Origin: Typhlomys cinereus
Lineage: Eukaryota; Chordata; Mammalia; Rodentia; Platacanthomyidae
NCBI GenBank assembly: GCA_023101885.1
Contig: JALPQD010000143.1
Span: 3,038,001 to 3,102,000 of the forward strand
Length of the DNA: 64,000 bases
Direction: 5' to 3'
Of this stretch, positions 35,311-45,829 are shown piece by piece. A program made the position numbers and the translations under genes. Position 1 is the stretch's first letter. Every line of letters starts with the position of its first letter. The notes under the pieces are model-generated. The model had not been told where the DNA came from. It ran no database searches and worked only from the letters and a program-made list of their open reading frames with translations.

Positions 35311-37433
35311 AGATTATGTGTGTGTATGCGCACGGACGCAGGCACGCTCGTGCACACACCAGCATGTGGTTAGGTGTCTTCTTCAGGAAGTTTCCATTTT
35401 ATTTTTTGAGCAGGGTCTCTAGCTAAAGTCAGAGCTTATGTCAGTATGCATTGTCTTCTAGTTTTCCAGCAAGGCCCAGGGATCTGTCCTTCCTCCCCTG
35501 GGGTCACAGACATACACTGTCACACCCAACATTTATGTGGGTATTGGAAATCTAAGCTTGGAGCCTCATACTTGTCCACAAGCATTTTACCAGTCGAGCC
35601 GTCTCTCATCGCTATCCACTTCTCTACTCTTCCCTTCGTCCTCTCCCTCCCATCTGTTTACCTACAATGTCACGGTGTCATGAAGCACGTTTTCCTCTTA
35701 GATAGCTTCTCATCTGCTACATTACACAGCTCTACCAATGAGTACCAATAATAGTGTGATTATTCTCATTACTAGATGATGAGTACTTTTATGAATTCAG
35801 ACCAATAACGAACACACAATACAGAAAAAGCACCAGTCATGTTTTTCTCTGTCTACACTTGAATTGAAACAAATCCACATGGAAAAGAGATGTGATTTTT
35901 GTCTCCCCTCTATTATGGTTTTTCTTTAATTGTAGTAAAATTTTCATAAATTTTATTATCTAATAATATGCCTGCAGTTCAGGCATATTATTTATTGTGT
36001 AGCTCTCGTCACAAAGTTTAGAAGTATCAAACAATAAGATGAGAAAGTCACCTTGAAATTTGTATTTTTGGATTATATCCTTTTTCTTTTTTGCTGCTTC
36101 ACTTTCAGGTAGATTATCTGAATATTTTGATTGAATTTGATGTTTCTGATTTTTTTGTTTATGTTTCAAAAACAGAATTGTTTTGAAAAACCATGTCTTG
36201 ATATGAAGTATATCATCCAAATGAATGTTTTATGTTCATCATAAATTCAGTGACTCAACTATTCCTTGCTTGCTTGCTGAGGAGTTTCTTTTCTGTGTTT
36301 ATGATGCCTAATATTTGATATTTGCTTTTTTTTTAAACTTGCAGAAACTTATTTTGGACTAACCTTTCTAATCAATGCTTGTTAATGACTTCATAGGGCT
36401 ACTGTAGCATCCAGAATTTGTGAATTATTGCATGGACCTGAACAAATTTTAGCATCTTGCCCTAGAAAACATTCTCTAAGATTCTTTGTGTCTTTAGCCT
36501 TCGCAAAAACAGAATTTTTTTTTAATAGTTATTCAGCTAATGATGTGCTTCCCCTAAAAAGACTGTAGAGGCTGCAAGAAATACTATAGTACACACCTGT
36601 CTCCTCCCAGGTATTGATGGAGAATTGTCCTCTGTCATCTTACCTTTCGAATGAAAATCAGTGCCAAGTTTTATGACTCCTGGCTTACAATCTTGTAAAT
36701 TACAAAGATTCTATCATAAATGTCCATATTTATTTCTTTCTCTTAGCAATTTTTACATCTTGGTAGAATCATAGACTTTATTAAGCCTTCCAGATTTCAC
36801 TGGTCACTTTAGATTAGAAACAGTTTCTTTGAATTCAAACTAATTAAATTTTCTGATCATCCATCTCTAGTGAAATTCTGTAATGGTGTCAGTAGAGGAT
36901 GAGGTAGAAATGTACATATACCTACTAGTGTTTTATAAATATATCTTTATGTATATTAGGGAACAGTTCGTTTTCATCAAATAAAATCTTACAAAGTAGC
37001 AAGTTGGTGATACATGATCTGGTTGTACAAGAGAAATGTGAATCTGTCTCTTCCTTGCATACCGATCTCTGTGTTATTCTGAGAGTTTTGGGTAGTATAG
37101 TTTGAAAACTACTAGTCTATAAAATATAGAATAAATTTTCGGTGTCTCTTTTCAAAGTGAATTCTCTTTTCAAAGTGAAATTCACTCGTGATAGGACACA
37201 AGTTTGTAATTCTGATATGAATGAAATGTATGATAAATGAATAAAATAAGGTGTCATCAGTTTGTGCCTTTAGAATTCCAAAATCTGGTTCTGCTATGAA
37301 TAGAATATACTTTTAATATGGTTTAAACCACCTGCTAAGTAGATTATTTTATCAGAAAAAATCTTTGCATAGTTTTCCCGTGGGTGTTATTAATCAGGTT
37401 AAAAACTAATGTAATTGTATGTGTTGTTCACAG

Positions 37434-37640
37434 GTTGATGGACTTAATTCTCTTCACTCTGTAAAAGCCAGTGCTAATCGATTCACAAAAACAAGTCAGG
37501 GAAGAAGTTGGAACACTGGAAATGGGTCACCTGATGCAATCTGTTTTTCAGTAGACAAACCTGGAATAGTTGTGGTTGGTTTCTCTGTGTATGGAGGAGG
37601 TGGGATACATGAATATGAATTAGAAGTGCTGGTTGATGAT
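37434..37640 (+). CDS. Mycbp2: Mycbp2 exon 17 of window (PHR domain 2, first strands)
   Basis: Encodes window residues 800-868: VDGLNSLHSVKASANRFTKT, SQGRSWNTGNGSPDAICFSV, DKPGIVVVGFSVYGGGGIHE. 'N-R-F-x-x-x-x-x-x-W-x-x-x-x-x-x-D-A-I-x-F-x-V-x-x-x-I-x-V-x-G' is the opening of a PHR domain, parallel to exons 7-8. Both borders are phase 0. The donor is gtaagt, a full consensus. Confidence 0.97.
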
Positions 37641-38737
37641 GTAAGTATCATTCCTACAGCATTCATCTTGCTGTGTGACCTTTTGTATCAGGGCATACAA
37701 GTTTCATAGCATGATGGGTCCAAACCTTGAATATTTAGCACATGATTAAATCAAAAGAGAGTGATTTTAGCTGATGGAGTGCCATCTTTGTTCACTTTTG
37801 CTTGTTATTGTTTTGTACCTTTAGGTAGAGAAAGATTTTAAGTGGAATTGAAAACTGTAAAGTATATAATCCTTTGATCATAAGCCTTGAGTCACTTTTT
37901 TCTGTTACTAGCATTTTTCATGTAGCAAAATAATATTTAGGTGACTATTATTAACTTTATCAGTCATTAAACAATTTTCCCAGATTACTAATGGAAAATT
38001 CTTACTAAAGGCAGTATTTATGCATTGGTTTAACTATACTTTTCTATGTTAAATTTTAAACACTTGTGTTCTTCAAGAAAGAGTTCCAGGAATTGCCACT
38101 GAGTCCTTAAACCTCATCAGAGAGGAGGACCCAGAGGAAAGTTTGATATACTCATTAAAGGATGCTTCAGAGATGGGGGGAGGGGGCACTGAGGGAAAGG
38201 GAGGGAGGGGAGAAAGGAAGGGACAAAGCACAGAGGGAACAGGAAGGTCCAGGGAGGGGTGAAGGGAGGGAGGGGACAAGGATTCCTATTATATTTGTAT
38301 GAGCAGGAAAGAAAAACAAAAAACAAACAAACAAACAAAAAAACCCGTGTTCTTATAAGGTTTAATTTATATGTAGTAGAAAAGTAGCATGAAAATCTTT
38401 TCCTAATCAATAATAATGTAATTCCATCATTTTGAGCAGTTAATTTGATTAATTCTGTATTTTACCAGGCTCTGTATACATTCTTTCCCCCTAAAACAGT
38501 GAGATTTTTCAGACCTAAGATAATGTGCATATTCCATTTTTGTTGTAATCTGTTCAGGAAATCAAATGAAAAGTAAATCTTTTGAATTACCAGAATCTTT
38601 AGTATGCATTGAAAAATACTGGTGACAAATTTTATATGCAAGACAATAATTTATTTATAAAGACAACAAATATGTAAATCAGAATTGTTCCTGCAGTAAA
38701 TTTATCTGGAAAAATTCTGTTTTGATATTTTCATTAG
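37641..38737 (+). other. Mycbp2: Intron 17 of window
   Basis: Contains a strongly purine-rich tract at 38176-38280 and a CAAA/AACAAAC run at 38315-38345. The tract resembles the L1-type tails elsewhere in the window but lacks their shared ending. The rest is AT-rich. Confidence 0.7.
38150..38345 (+). repeat. Purine-rich GGGA tract with A-rich end
   Basis: About 105 bases almost purely of G and A, with GGGAGGGAGGGG runs, followed by 'caaaaaacaaacaaacaaac'. It is either a diverged L1 3' end or a simple repeat. The G runs could form a triplex or quadruplex (inference). Confidence 0.6.
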
Positions 38738-38869
38738 AGTGAACATGCAAGCGATTCAACTCATTCCCACAGGTGGACATCTCTGGAGTTAGTCAAAGGA
38801 ACTTACACAACAGATGATTCACCCAGTGACATAGCTGAAATCAGACTTGACAAAGTTGTTCCTTTAAAG
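38738..38869 (+). CDS. Mycbp2: Mycbp2 exon 18 of window (PHR domain 2)
   Basis: Encodes window residues 869-912: SEHASDSTHSHRWTSLELVK, GTYTTDDSPSDIAEIRLDKV, VPLK. It is the middle of PHR2 ('W-x-x-L-E-x-V-x-G-x-Y' and 'I-x-L-x-x-x-V-x-L-K'). Both borders are phase 0. The acceptor is ttttcattag and the donor gtaatt. Confidence 0.97.
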
Positions 38870-39284
38870 GTAATTGCAATGTATGTTTCTTTTGTAGTGG
38901 AGGTAATATTATACAGCAAAATAAAAAAAAAAAGGAAAATGATTCCATGAATTCCTAGTGATATTTAAGGCTTTTCCTAAGTTATGTATCACTTCATATA
39001 TTTTTGTATTTACATGCTATTGTACCATGTTTTTGGTATTGTGCTGCATTTTACTCTGTTTTTGCATATGTCACTTAAAGTCTGGAACACTAGTAATAGT
39101 TGTTTACTTTAGAGTCAGACTTTGTTTCAGAAGTCCACTGGCATATTATTATGTTACCACCTTCATTCTGATGCATAGGAAGAAAAGAATAATCTCCATG
39201 TTGTAGTGTTGCACTGATTATAAATAATGAAAATAAAGAATGTGCATCCATGCCTAACACAGTATTGAAACTAACACGTGATCT

Positions 39285-39653
39285 TTTTTAATTCTTTACA
39301 CATGGATTTGTGTCTTTTTCAATCCTAATCACCCAATCCCTATCCCCCACTTTCTCCCACTTCACACTTGCTTCTTCACCAGTCTCTCCCCCTCTCCCAT
39401 GTCTCTCTGTGCTTGTGGCTTACTAGGTCCCTCCTGGGATAGTATTAGTGATGTGTGCTGGGGCACGTGCTAGACAGCAGTGATATACCAGTCAGCATAC
39501 AACTGGGGAGAGTAGTTCCTTCTCCCTCATCCACCATCAACCTTTGTTAGTCTCTGAGGAGGGTGTAGTATCTCATAAGAATTTTTGCCTCTTGATGTAA
39601 TTTTTAAAAAATATTTTATTTATTTATTTATTTATTTACTCTGTGCGTGTGTG

Positions 39654-39704
<51 letters not shown>

Positions 39705-40130
39705 CTGTGTGTGTATCAGAGGGCACTGTATGTCCAGTGGAAGACCAAGGGTGACTTCAGGAATCATTCTGGATTGCTTCTGCCTCCTTATTACTTCACT
39801 CTGAGATTTCCCAGGCTCCATCTATCAGTGCCAGAAGTTGAAGCCTCTGCCTTTTCCACCTAGTTTTTACATGGGACCTGGGATCTGAACTCAGGACCTT
39901 CTTGCGGCTTAACTCCTGAACCATCTTGATATAATGTTGATATGTCAATTCTTGTGCTGGTCTCATGAGAATAGACATCGTCGTAGTGGTACATGGATGT
40001 TGTCCAGACGATATCATCTGTGTACACCACTCCCTGCCTCTTGGCTCTTCCACTGTGCTCCCTAAGCCTTGCATTGGTGGGATGTCCTAGATACCTTGTG
40101 TAGGGCTGAGCAGTGCACATTAACTCATTT
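39285..40130 (-). mobile_element. L1 3'-end-like sequence, antisense, split by a SINE
   Basis: 39285-39590 is C/T-rich ('tcccccactttctcccac', 'agtctctccccctctcccat') and the sequence resumes after the nested SINE at 39936 to about 40130. The composition and phrases fit the reversed 3' part of a rodent L1. The family is not certain. Confidence 0.5.
39590..39935 (-). mobile_element. B2-like SINE nested in L1, with target duplication
   Basis: The body runs from an ATTT/GT-rich tail (39606-39702, with an uninterrupted GT run at 39661-39702) to the reversed head 'cttaactcctgaaccatctt'. The target duplication is tcttgatgtaat at 39590-39601 and tcttgatataat at 39924-39935, 11 of 12 matching. Confidence 0.82.
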
Positions 40131-41048
40131 TCTCTGTTTGATCAGTCATGATTTGCTGTGTTAGTTATCTTCCATTGCTTAAGAAAGAATCTGTCTGGGA
40201 TATTCTTCAGACATATAAATACAATGATAAATATTTAGAATGCAGATTAATATCTACTTTTTATATCAATGTCTTAGAATAATATTTCTCTGTAGTCTCT
40301 CCCTCTGCAAATTTTTGGTCTCATTTGCCAGTCCCAGCAATATGTTTCCAAAATTCATGGTCTTAAGTGTTAATATTAATGATTATACTATTACTTTATA
40401 TCAATTTTGAACAAATGTTTGGCAAATAGGGAAACATTATTTCATTATAGTAATTATTGTTATAATATTAAATTATTATTGATTGAACAAAAATAAATGC
40501 CCACTTAACAGAATTTAGGGAGACATATCAGAATGCCTTATTAAAAAAAAGTTTAAATACTGAAAAACAAAGAACATATATGAAACTCATATCATAGGCA
40601 ATTAAAGCATGGATATTTATAGCTCCATGGTCCTAAGTATTGTATTCTGGACATTTTGCCATGTCTATTTGCTTGTTCTTGTCTCTGGATAAATATCTCC
40701 CCAAATAAAAATGTAATAGACTCACAACTGTTGTATTACTCAGAGTTGCTTTAAGTTTTAAGTTCATTATGGAGAAAAAAATTAGCTTCTGTTAGTATTT
40801 TATAGTGGCTAATATCCTATCAGTTCGATTAAGTACCAGAACTAGCAATACTTTCTGGTGTTCAAATACTAGGCCTAATACTTAAAAGCTCTGTCAGTTT
40901 TTGCAAGTTATTTAACTTCAAGGGCCTCACATTTCTTATTACGCTTATCTGCTGAAAACATTTTAGAATTCATTGAAATTTTAAAAAAGTATTTAGTACA
41001 GATTTAAGTTATCTCAAAGGCATTGGGTAATATTACTTATTTGATTTT

Positions 41049-41059
41049 TTAGTATTTAA

Positions 41060-41116
<57 letters not shown>

Positions 41117-41328
41117 CACTGTGTCCCTGTGGAGGATCAAGGGTTTCTTCAGGAATCACCTAGATTGCTTTCACCTCTTTTTTTGCTTCACTCTGGGATT
41201 TTCCAGGTTCAACCCAAGACAATCCGCATCTTTTCTTACCTGGTGCATTTACATGGGGCTTGGGATCCAAACTCGGGACCTTCTGTTTGCAAGGCAGAGT
41301 CTTAACCCCTGAGTCATCTCTCTACCCC
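41049..41328 (-). mobile_element. B2-like SINE with (GT)n(GA)n tail
   Basis: GT run 41064-41092 and GA run 41093-41116, then 'gtccctgtggaggatcaagg', 'ttcacctctttttttgcttc' and the reversed head 'cttaacccctgagtcatctc'. This is the same family as 39590-39935. Confidence 0.85.
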
Positions 41329-41349
41329 GTTATTTAAAAAAAAAAAAGT

Positions 41350-41705
41350 CGTCTAGCAGTCAAGAAGATGACTTACCAGATAAAAATGCTTGCCATGCAA
41401 AAGCCTGGAGTTTGATCTCCATAGCACACGTTAAACAATGAGCAAAGAACAGTTTTGGTGGTGTGTACCTTTAATCCCAGCATTCCTTTAGTAAGATGGG
41501 CCAAAGACAGGCAAATTGGCCAGAAGCACATGGGCCATTTAGCCTGATGGTCATAAAACGGTAGGCAGGAGAGAGCCTCCATAGGACAAAGTGAAAGATG
41601 AGAACCAACTTCAGAAAATTGCCCTCAGCACTTTACAGGCATTCCCTGGCATGTGCACACCTGCTCTCACATGCATTTCTATACACAAAATTAAATGTAA
41701 AATAA
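41350..41705 (+). mobile_element. RSINE1-like SINE
   Basis: Shows 'cttgccatgcaaaagcctgg', a B1-like middle 'gtgtgtacctttaatcccag', 'gcaaattggccagaagcaca', and an end with 'gtgcacacctgctctcacat'. The region just after it has the small duplication 'cttgtctaaaaactct' (about 41709-41742). Confidence 0.65.
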
Positions 41706-41850
41706 ACTCTTGTCTAAAAACTCTTCTTGTCTAAAAACTCTTTGTGTCTCTAAAGATGAGAAAGACTCAGCATGTTTCAATAGTAGAGTATTTTATATAT
41801 TCCTTGTAGAGTATGAGTAAATGTAACATTTTCCCCTCTTCATCTTGAAG

Positions 41851-42029
41851 GAAAATGTTAAATATGCTGTGCGCTTGAGGAACTATGGAAGCCGGACAGC
41901 CAACGGAGATGGTGGAATGACCACTGTTCAGTGCCCAGATGGAGTGACCTTCACATTCAGCACATGCAGCTTGAGTAGTAATGGTACAAATCAAACTAGA
42001 GGACAGATTCCGCAGATACTCTACTACAG
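41851..42029 (+). CDS. Mycbp2: Mycbp2 exon 19 of window (PHR domain 2)
   Basis: Encodes window residues 913-972: ENVKYAVRLRNYGSRTANGD, GGMTTVQCPDGVTFTFSTCS, LSSNGTNQTRGQIPQILYYR. The ending 'S-N-G-T-x-x-x-x-G-Q-I-P-Q-I-L-Y' is the PHR C-terminal signature and mirrors exon 11. The acceptor is catcttgaag and the donor gtaggt. Confidence 0.97.
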
Positions 42030-42219
42030 GTAGGTGTAGCTTCAGGCAGAAATGAAATCTGCTAATATGGTATAACATGATTTACTACGGAAAATGAGCT
42101 AGTTAGACAGTTATAATTGAATCATCAGTTCATCTTCTTACACATTCAAATTCATATAAAGAATCCTCATTTTTAAATATAATGTAATTGTTAATTGTAA
42201 AGGAGTGCTTTTAAATTTT

Positions 42220-42960
42220 TTGAATTTATTTCTTCTTTAACAATTTCATGCATGTATATGTAGTATGTTATAATCGCTGTAATTCTCACTTTTTCTAATC
42301 TCTCTTCTGTCCATATTACTCCTCTGCTCTCCAGAAGTCCCTTCACCATGTTCATTCACGTATTTTTTTTTGTTTTGCTTTGAGACCTGTCTCTCTCTGT
42401 ATAAAACTGTGACCATCTCTATGTAGTCTGGTGGGCTCCTCAGTGGGCATACTAATGGAGACACTGACTACCCCTCCCTTAGAATCCATCAGTGGTCAGT
42501 AGTTGGCAGAGGGGCGAGACCTGTGAGGCTCCGAAACGCTACAGCTGCTGTGGACTCTGCTCGTGTTGGCTGTGCCTCTGCGACAGCATCTCACAGCCCT
42601 TCTCACACCTTCCAGCTCTCTTATTCTTTCTGCCCCTTTCCAGGGTGATTGTTGAGCCTTAGAGGAGTGTAAAGACTCCTGTTTAGAACTGAGCACTCAA
42701 CAGTTACTTATCTCAGAAGTTTTAACAGCTATCCATCTCTGCCTTCACTGGTGTTAATTGCAAAAAAAGAAAAAAAGCATCTCTGATTATTGGCTGGGAG
42801 AAGCATTTCCCTAATGGGTGTAAACAAATGCTTAGAAGGCCACTTGGTACTACTAGTCACTTTAGACAAAAACAGTAGTTGATTTGCATTCTGAAGGCCT
42901 AAGACCTCAGCCATGGAGGTTTGTTTGTTTGTTGTTTGTTTGTTTATTTGTTTTAAACTA
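42220..42960 (-). mobile_element. L1 3'-end-like sequence, antisense
   Basis: Phrases such as 'ctgccttcactggtgttaat', 'gattattggctgggagaagc' and 'tctttctgcccctttccagg' resemble the reversed 3' region of old rodent L1 (Lx-type). It ends in a TTTG run (42917-42955). It has no open frame and the limits are approximate. Confidence 0.5.
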
Positions 42961-43152
42961 GACATAATATGCTTTTGATGGTGCGTTATAATTTCTTGGT
43001 TGTATTTTATAATGCAAGTAGAATTTATTCATTTCTTTATATAATCACTTAAATGAAGAATCTGACTCAACCCAAGAAGTGATGTTACCTTGTTCCTCCA
43101 GGTTTCAGAAGATTTTGATATTTACAAGTTTTTCCTTGCCCAGATTAACCTC

Positions 43153-43473
43153 AAGAACTATAGAATATATAGGGGCTGGAGAGTTTGGCTCAAGGGTTAA
43201 GCCTCTGCCTTGCAGGCAGAAGGTCCTGAGTTCGGATCCTAGACCCCACGTATAGATGCCAGGCAGAAGGAGGGGCGGTCTGCGTTTCCGGTCCTGGTAG
43301 AGTGGAGCCTGTGAATCCCGGGGCAGAGTAAACAAGAAGGAGGTGGAGGCGTCCATGTTGGTTCTCGAATTCGTCCGTGGTTCTACACACACATACACAC
43401 ACACTCACACATGCACACACGCACAATTGAATAAATAATAAAAAAATTTAAAAAAAGAACTGTAGAATATATA
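43153..43473 (+). mobile_element. Young B2-like SINE with 19-bp target duplication
   Basis: The element at about 43172-43454 carries the CpG-rich body ('cttgcaggcagaaggtcctg', 'aattcgtccgtggttctaca'), a CA tail and an A-rich end. The target duplication aagaactatagaatatata (43153-43171) recurs at 43455-43473 with one change (A to G). Compared with the copy at 19278 it has an extra short 'caggcagaaggaggggcggt'-type stretch near 43260. Confidence 0.95.
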
Positions 43474-43483
43474 ATGGAATTCC

Positions 43484-43590
43484 CTTCCTTCCTTCCTTCC
43501 TTCCTTCCTTCCTTCCTTCCTTCCTTCCTTCCTTCCTTCCTTCCTTCCTTCCTTCCTTCCTTCCTTCCTTCCTTCCTTCCTTCCTTCCTT
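43484..43590 (+). repeat. (TTCC)n microsatellite, about 27 units
   Basis: An uninterrupted tetranucleotide run of about 107 bases, then impure T/C-rich sequence to 43712. It begins about 10 bp after the target duplication of the young SINE. The open frames it creates on both strands are artefacts. Confidence 0.97.
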
Positions 43591-44284
43591 CTCCTTCCTT
43601 CTTCCTTCCGTCTTTTCCTTCCGTCTTTTCTTTCCTTCCTTTTTTTTCTCTTGCTTTCTTCTTCTGCCCTTCCCACTCCCTCCCCTTCCTTCCTTCTTTC
43701 CTTCCTTCCTTAGCAAAAACTATTAGATAAGTAGTGGAAAATACTGGTAGCCTGTGGGCTTAAAGGAAAGCTATAAATATCTTTTTTTAACCAAACTTGG
43801 GTTTCATGTAGTCACTAATCTCCTCTTGCTAACATTGATCATTTGGCCTCAGCTTAACTTCCTATGAAGTCACTATTGTTAGGCATTAATTTCAGAGATT
43901 TTCTGCTTCTTCCGTTTAATAAAAAGTATGTGACACTACCTAAGTAGTTACAATGCAAAATAATCCCTAACTCAAAATTTTGTGCTTCCTTTTGCATGTG
44001 TAGACAGTAGCTAGTGTTTAGCATGGCATTACTGCTGAGATAGGCACACTTTGGTGTCTTTTTTTACCCCAGTCATGAAAAGAAAAACTGCTATTTAAGC
44101 TCTGCAATAAATAGTACATTATTCTGTTTCCTGTATTTACATGTCCAAAGAAGAGGTTTAAATTTCAGAAAGCTAGAGAGCCATTAAAAATATATACTAT
44201 GCAAACTTGGTTGTGTTTTTATACTTCTTCCAAGCCTTTCAAAACCCTTTGCTATAGATTTAAAATTTAAGTGATGAAAAGATT

Positions 44285-44405
44285 AAGCATGCAGGCAGAA
44301 GAGTGGGATGGAATGGTGAAGGGAAGAGAGGGAATGGGAAGGAGGGTGGGGAGGGAAGCTAGGACGAATACTCAGTATGCTTGTAAAAGTAGAAAAAAAT
44401 TTAAA
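44285..44405 (+). mobile_element. L1 3'-end-like purine-rich tail
   Basis: G/A-rich ('gggaagagagggaatgggaa', 'ggagggtggggagggaagc') and ending 'tactcagtatgcttgtaaaa' plus an A-rich run. The ending matches the tail at about 35270-35290 with two changes. Confidence 0.6.
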
Positions 44406-45686
44406 AAAATTATAACAGTTGAAACAGCTTTAAACAGTTGAAAGTTTCAGCTGACAACTTAGTCCCATCTATGAAGAATTTTTTCGCTAAGACAAGGCTT
44501 TGAGCAAACCTGTAAGAGATTGTCTTCATTGCATAATTGATGTGGGAAGATCCAGCCCATAGTGGGCCAAACTATCCCTGGACAGGGGGATATAGATGGA
44601 GAAAGCTGGTTCAGTATTTGCAAATCTGGCAGCAAGCTAATATGTGTTGAGCGTTGTCCTCTGAGCATGCTGTGGTCATGAAGTGGCCAATTTTCTTGGC
44701 TTCTGCTGGGATAGTTAGTCATTTATTACTGTAGCAAAGTTATGAAACTAAGTCAAACACTATTCTAACTCCCAAGTTCATATCTACAATCTTCATGTCC
44801 TGTTCACACCTCACATGTGGGGGAACCAAGGCACTAATTTTTTAAAGAGCCTTTCAAATCACATTCGTAGTGAATTAAGTAAGACAAAGAGATATTTTAG
44901 GATTTTAACTATAGTTAACACACTTGAATAAGGTTGCTTTATACACTTGAAGGTTTTAATGTGGACTTGGTATCATCTGTCATTCCTGGCTGCTGCTGAA
45001 CACTTAGTCATTCTTGATTTCTCTATCCCTTTCACTTGTCAGCAATTCATGGTAGCTGTATTTTTTTAATGTTCTAACTCTGATCAATCCCATCACCCTT
45101 ATCCAGTCTTATCCAGGCCACCACTCCTTCTGCTTGTAGTTACAACCTCAGTGGGAGTCGCCTTCCTTTCTCTGCTACCCTCCTCAGTCACCTCTCCCCA
45201 ATGCATTCAGAACATTGTGATAAAAATGAACAGTATTACTCCTTTCTGTCTTTGCTCAAATTTGCCATGACCCAAACTTTCATTCTGATATCAGATGTGA
45301 AAATGTTGCTTTCCCTGGATGATGCAACTCCTGTTTTCCTCTTAGCCTTTCACTTTTCCTTCTTACACTTGATGGTACTTGATCTTATTCTCTTTCTTGA
45401 ACTCAGTACTTGGTTCCCTTTGGCTTGACACTTCCCTAAACACTAGTCAGATCTTGTTAAACATCAGTTCATCAAAGAGCAACTTGATCTCATAATATAT
45501 AATATATATAAATAGTCATTATAACCTCTGCTTTGTTTTTGTTCCAAATCTTTAATTTGTGGCATAACTATTTATTGTTTTAACTGTAACTCTTACACAG
45601 TTTATTCAGGAAATTTGATTTGAATATGGTTCCTAAAGTTACACCCTGTCTTCTCCCAATGCAAGTTATTCTTGTGCTTCTCACAG

Positions 45687-45829
45687 GAGTGAATTTGATG
45701 GAGATTTACAATCTCAACTTCTAAACAAAGCCAATGAAGAAGATAAAAACTGCAGTAGAGCGCTGTCTGTAGTGAGCACTGTTGTTCGAGCTGCTAAGGA
45801 CTTGTTGCACAGAGCCCTGGCTGTGGATG
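45687..45829 (+). CDS. Mycbp2: Mycbp2 exon 20 of window (after PHR domain 2)
   Basis: Encodes window residues 972-1020: SEFDGDLQSQLLNKANEEDK, NCSRALSVVSTVVRAAKDLL, HRALAVD. A short acidic stretch is followed by a long amphipathic helix. The acceptor is gcttctcacag and the donor gtaagg. Confidence 0.96.

Larger units (their letters stand above)
34528..37433 (+). other. Mycbp2: Intron 16 of window
   Basis: Holds a B1 element (34573-34695) and a purine-rich L1-type tail (35140-35310) followed by a GT-rich stretch near 35315-35370. The remaining 35380-37430 is AT-rich, with one 17-bp direct repeat ('tctcttttcaaagtgaa') at about 37145 and 37162. Confidence 0.75.
38870..41850 (+). other. Mycbp2: Intron 18 of window
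   Basis: Holds an antisense L1 3'-end-like block (39285-40130) with a B2-like SINE nested in it (39590-39935). It also has a minus-strand B2-like SINE with a GT/GA microsatellite (41049-41328) and an RSINE1-like element (41350-41705). 40140-41040 is AT-rich and unassigned. Confidence 0.75.
42030..45686 (+). other. Mycbp2: Intron 19 of window
   Basis: Holds an antisense L1-like block (42220-42960), a young B2-like SINE (43153-43473), a long TTCC repeat (43484-43590) with an impure extension to about 43712, and a purine-rich L1-type tail (44285-44405). The last 1.2 kb is unassigned. Confidence 0.75.

Noticed and set aside
43383..43716. Long open frames on both strands rich in FLPS or KEGR repeats
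   Set aside because: They are translations of the TTCC microsatellite.
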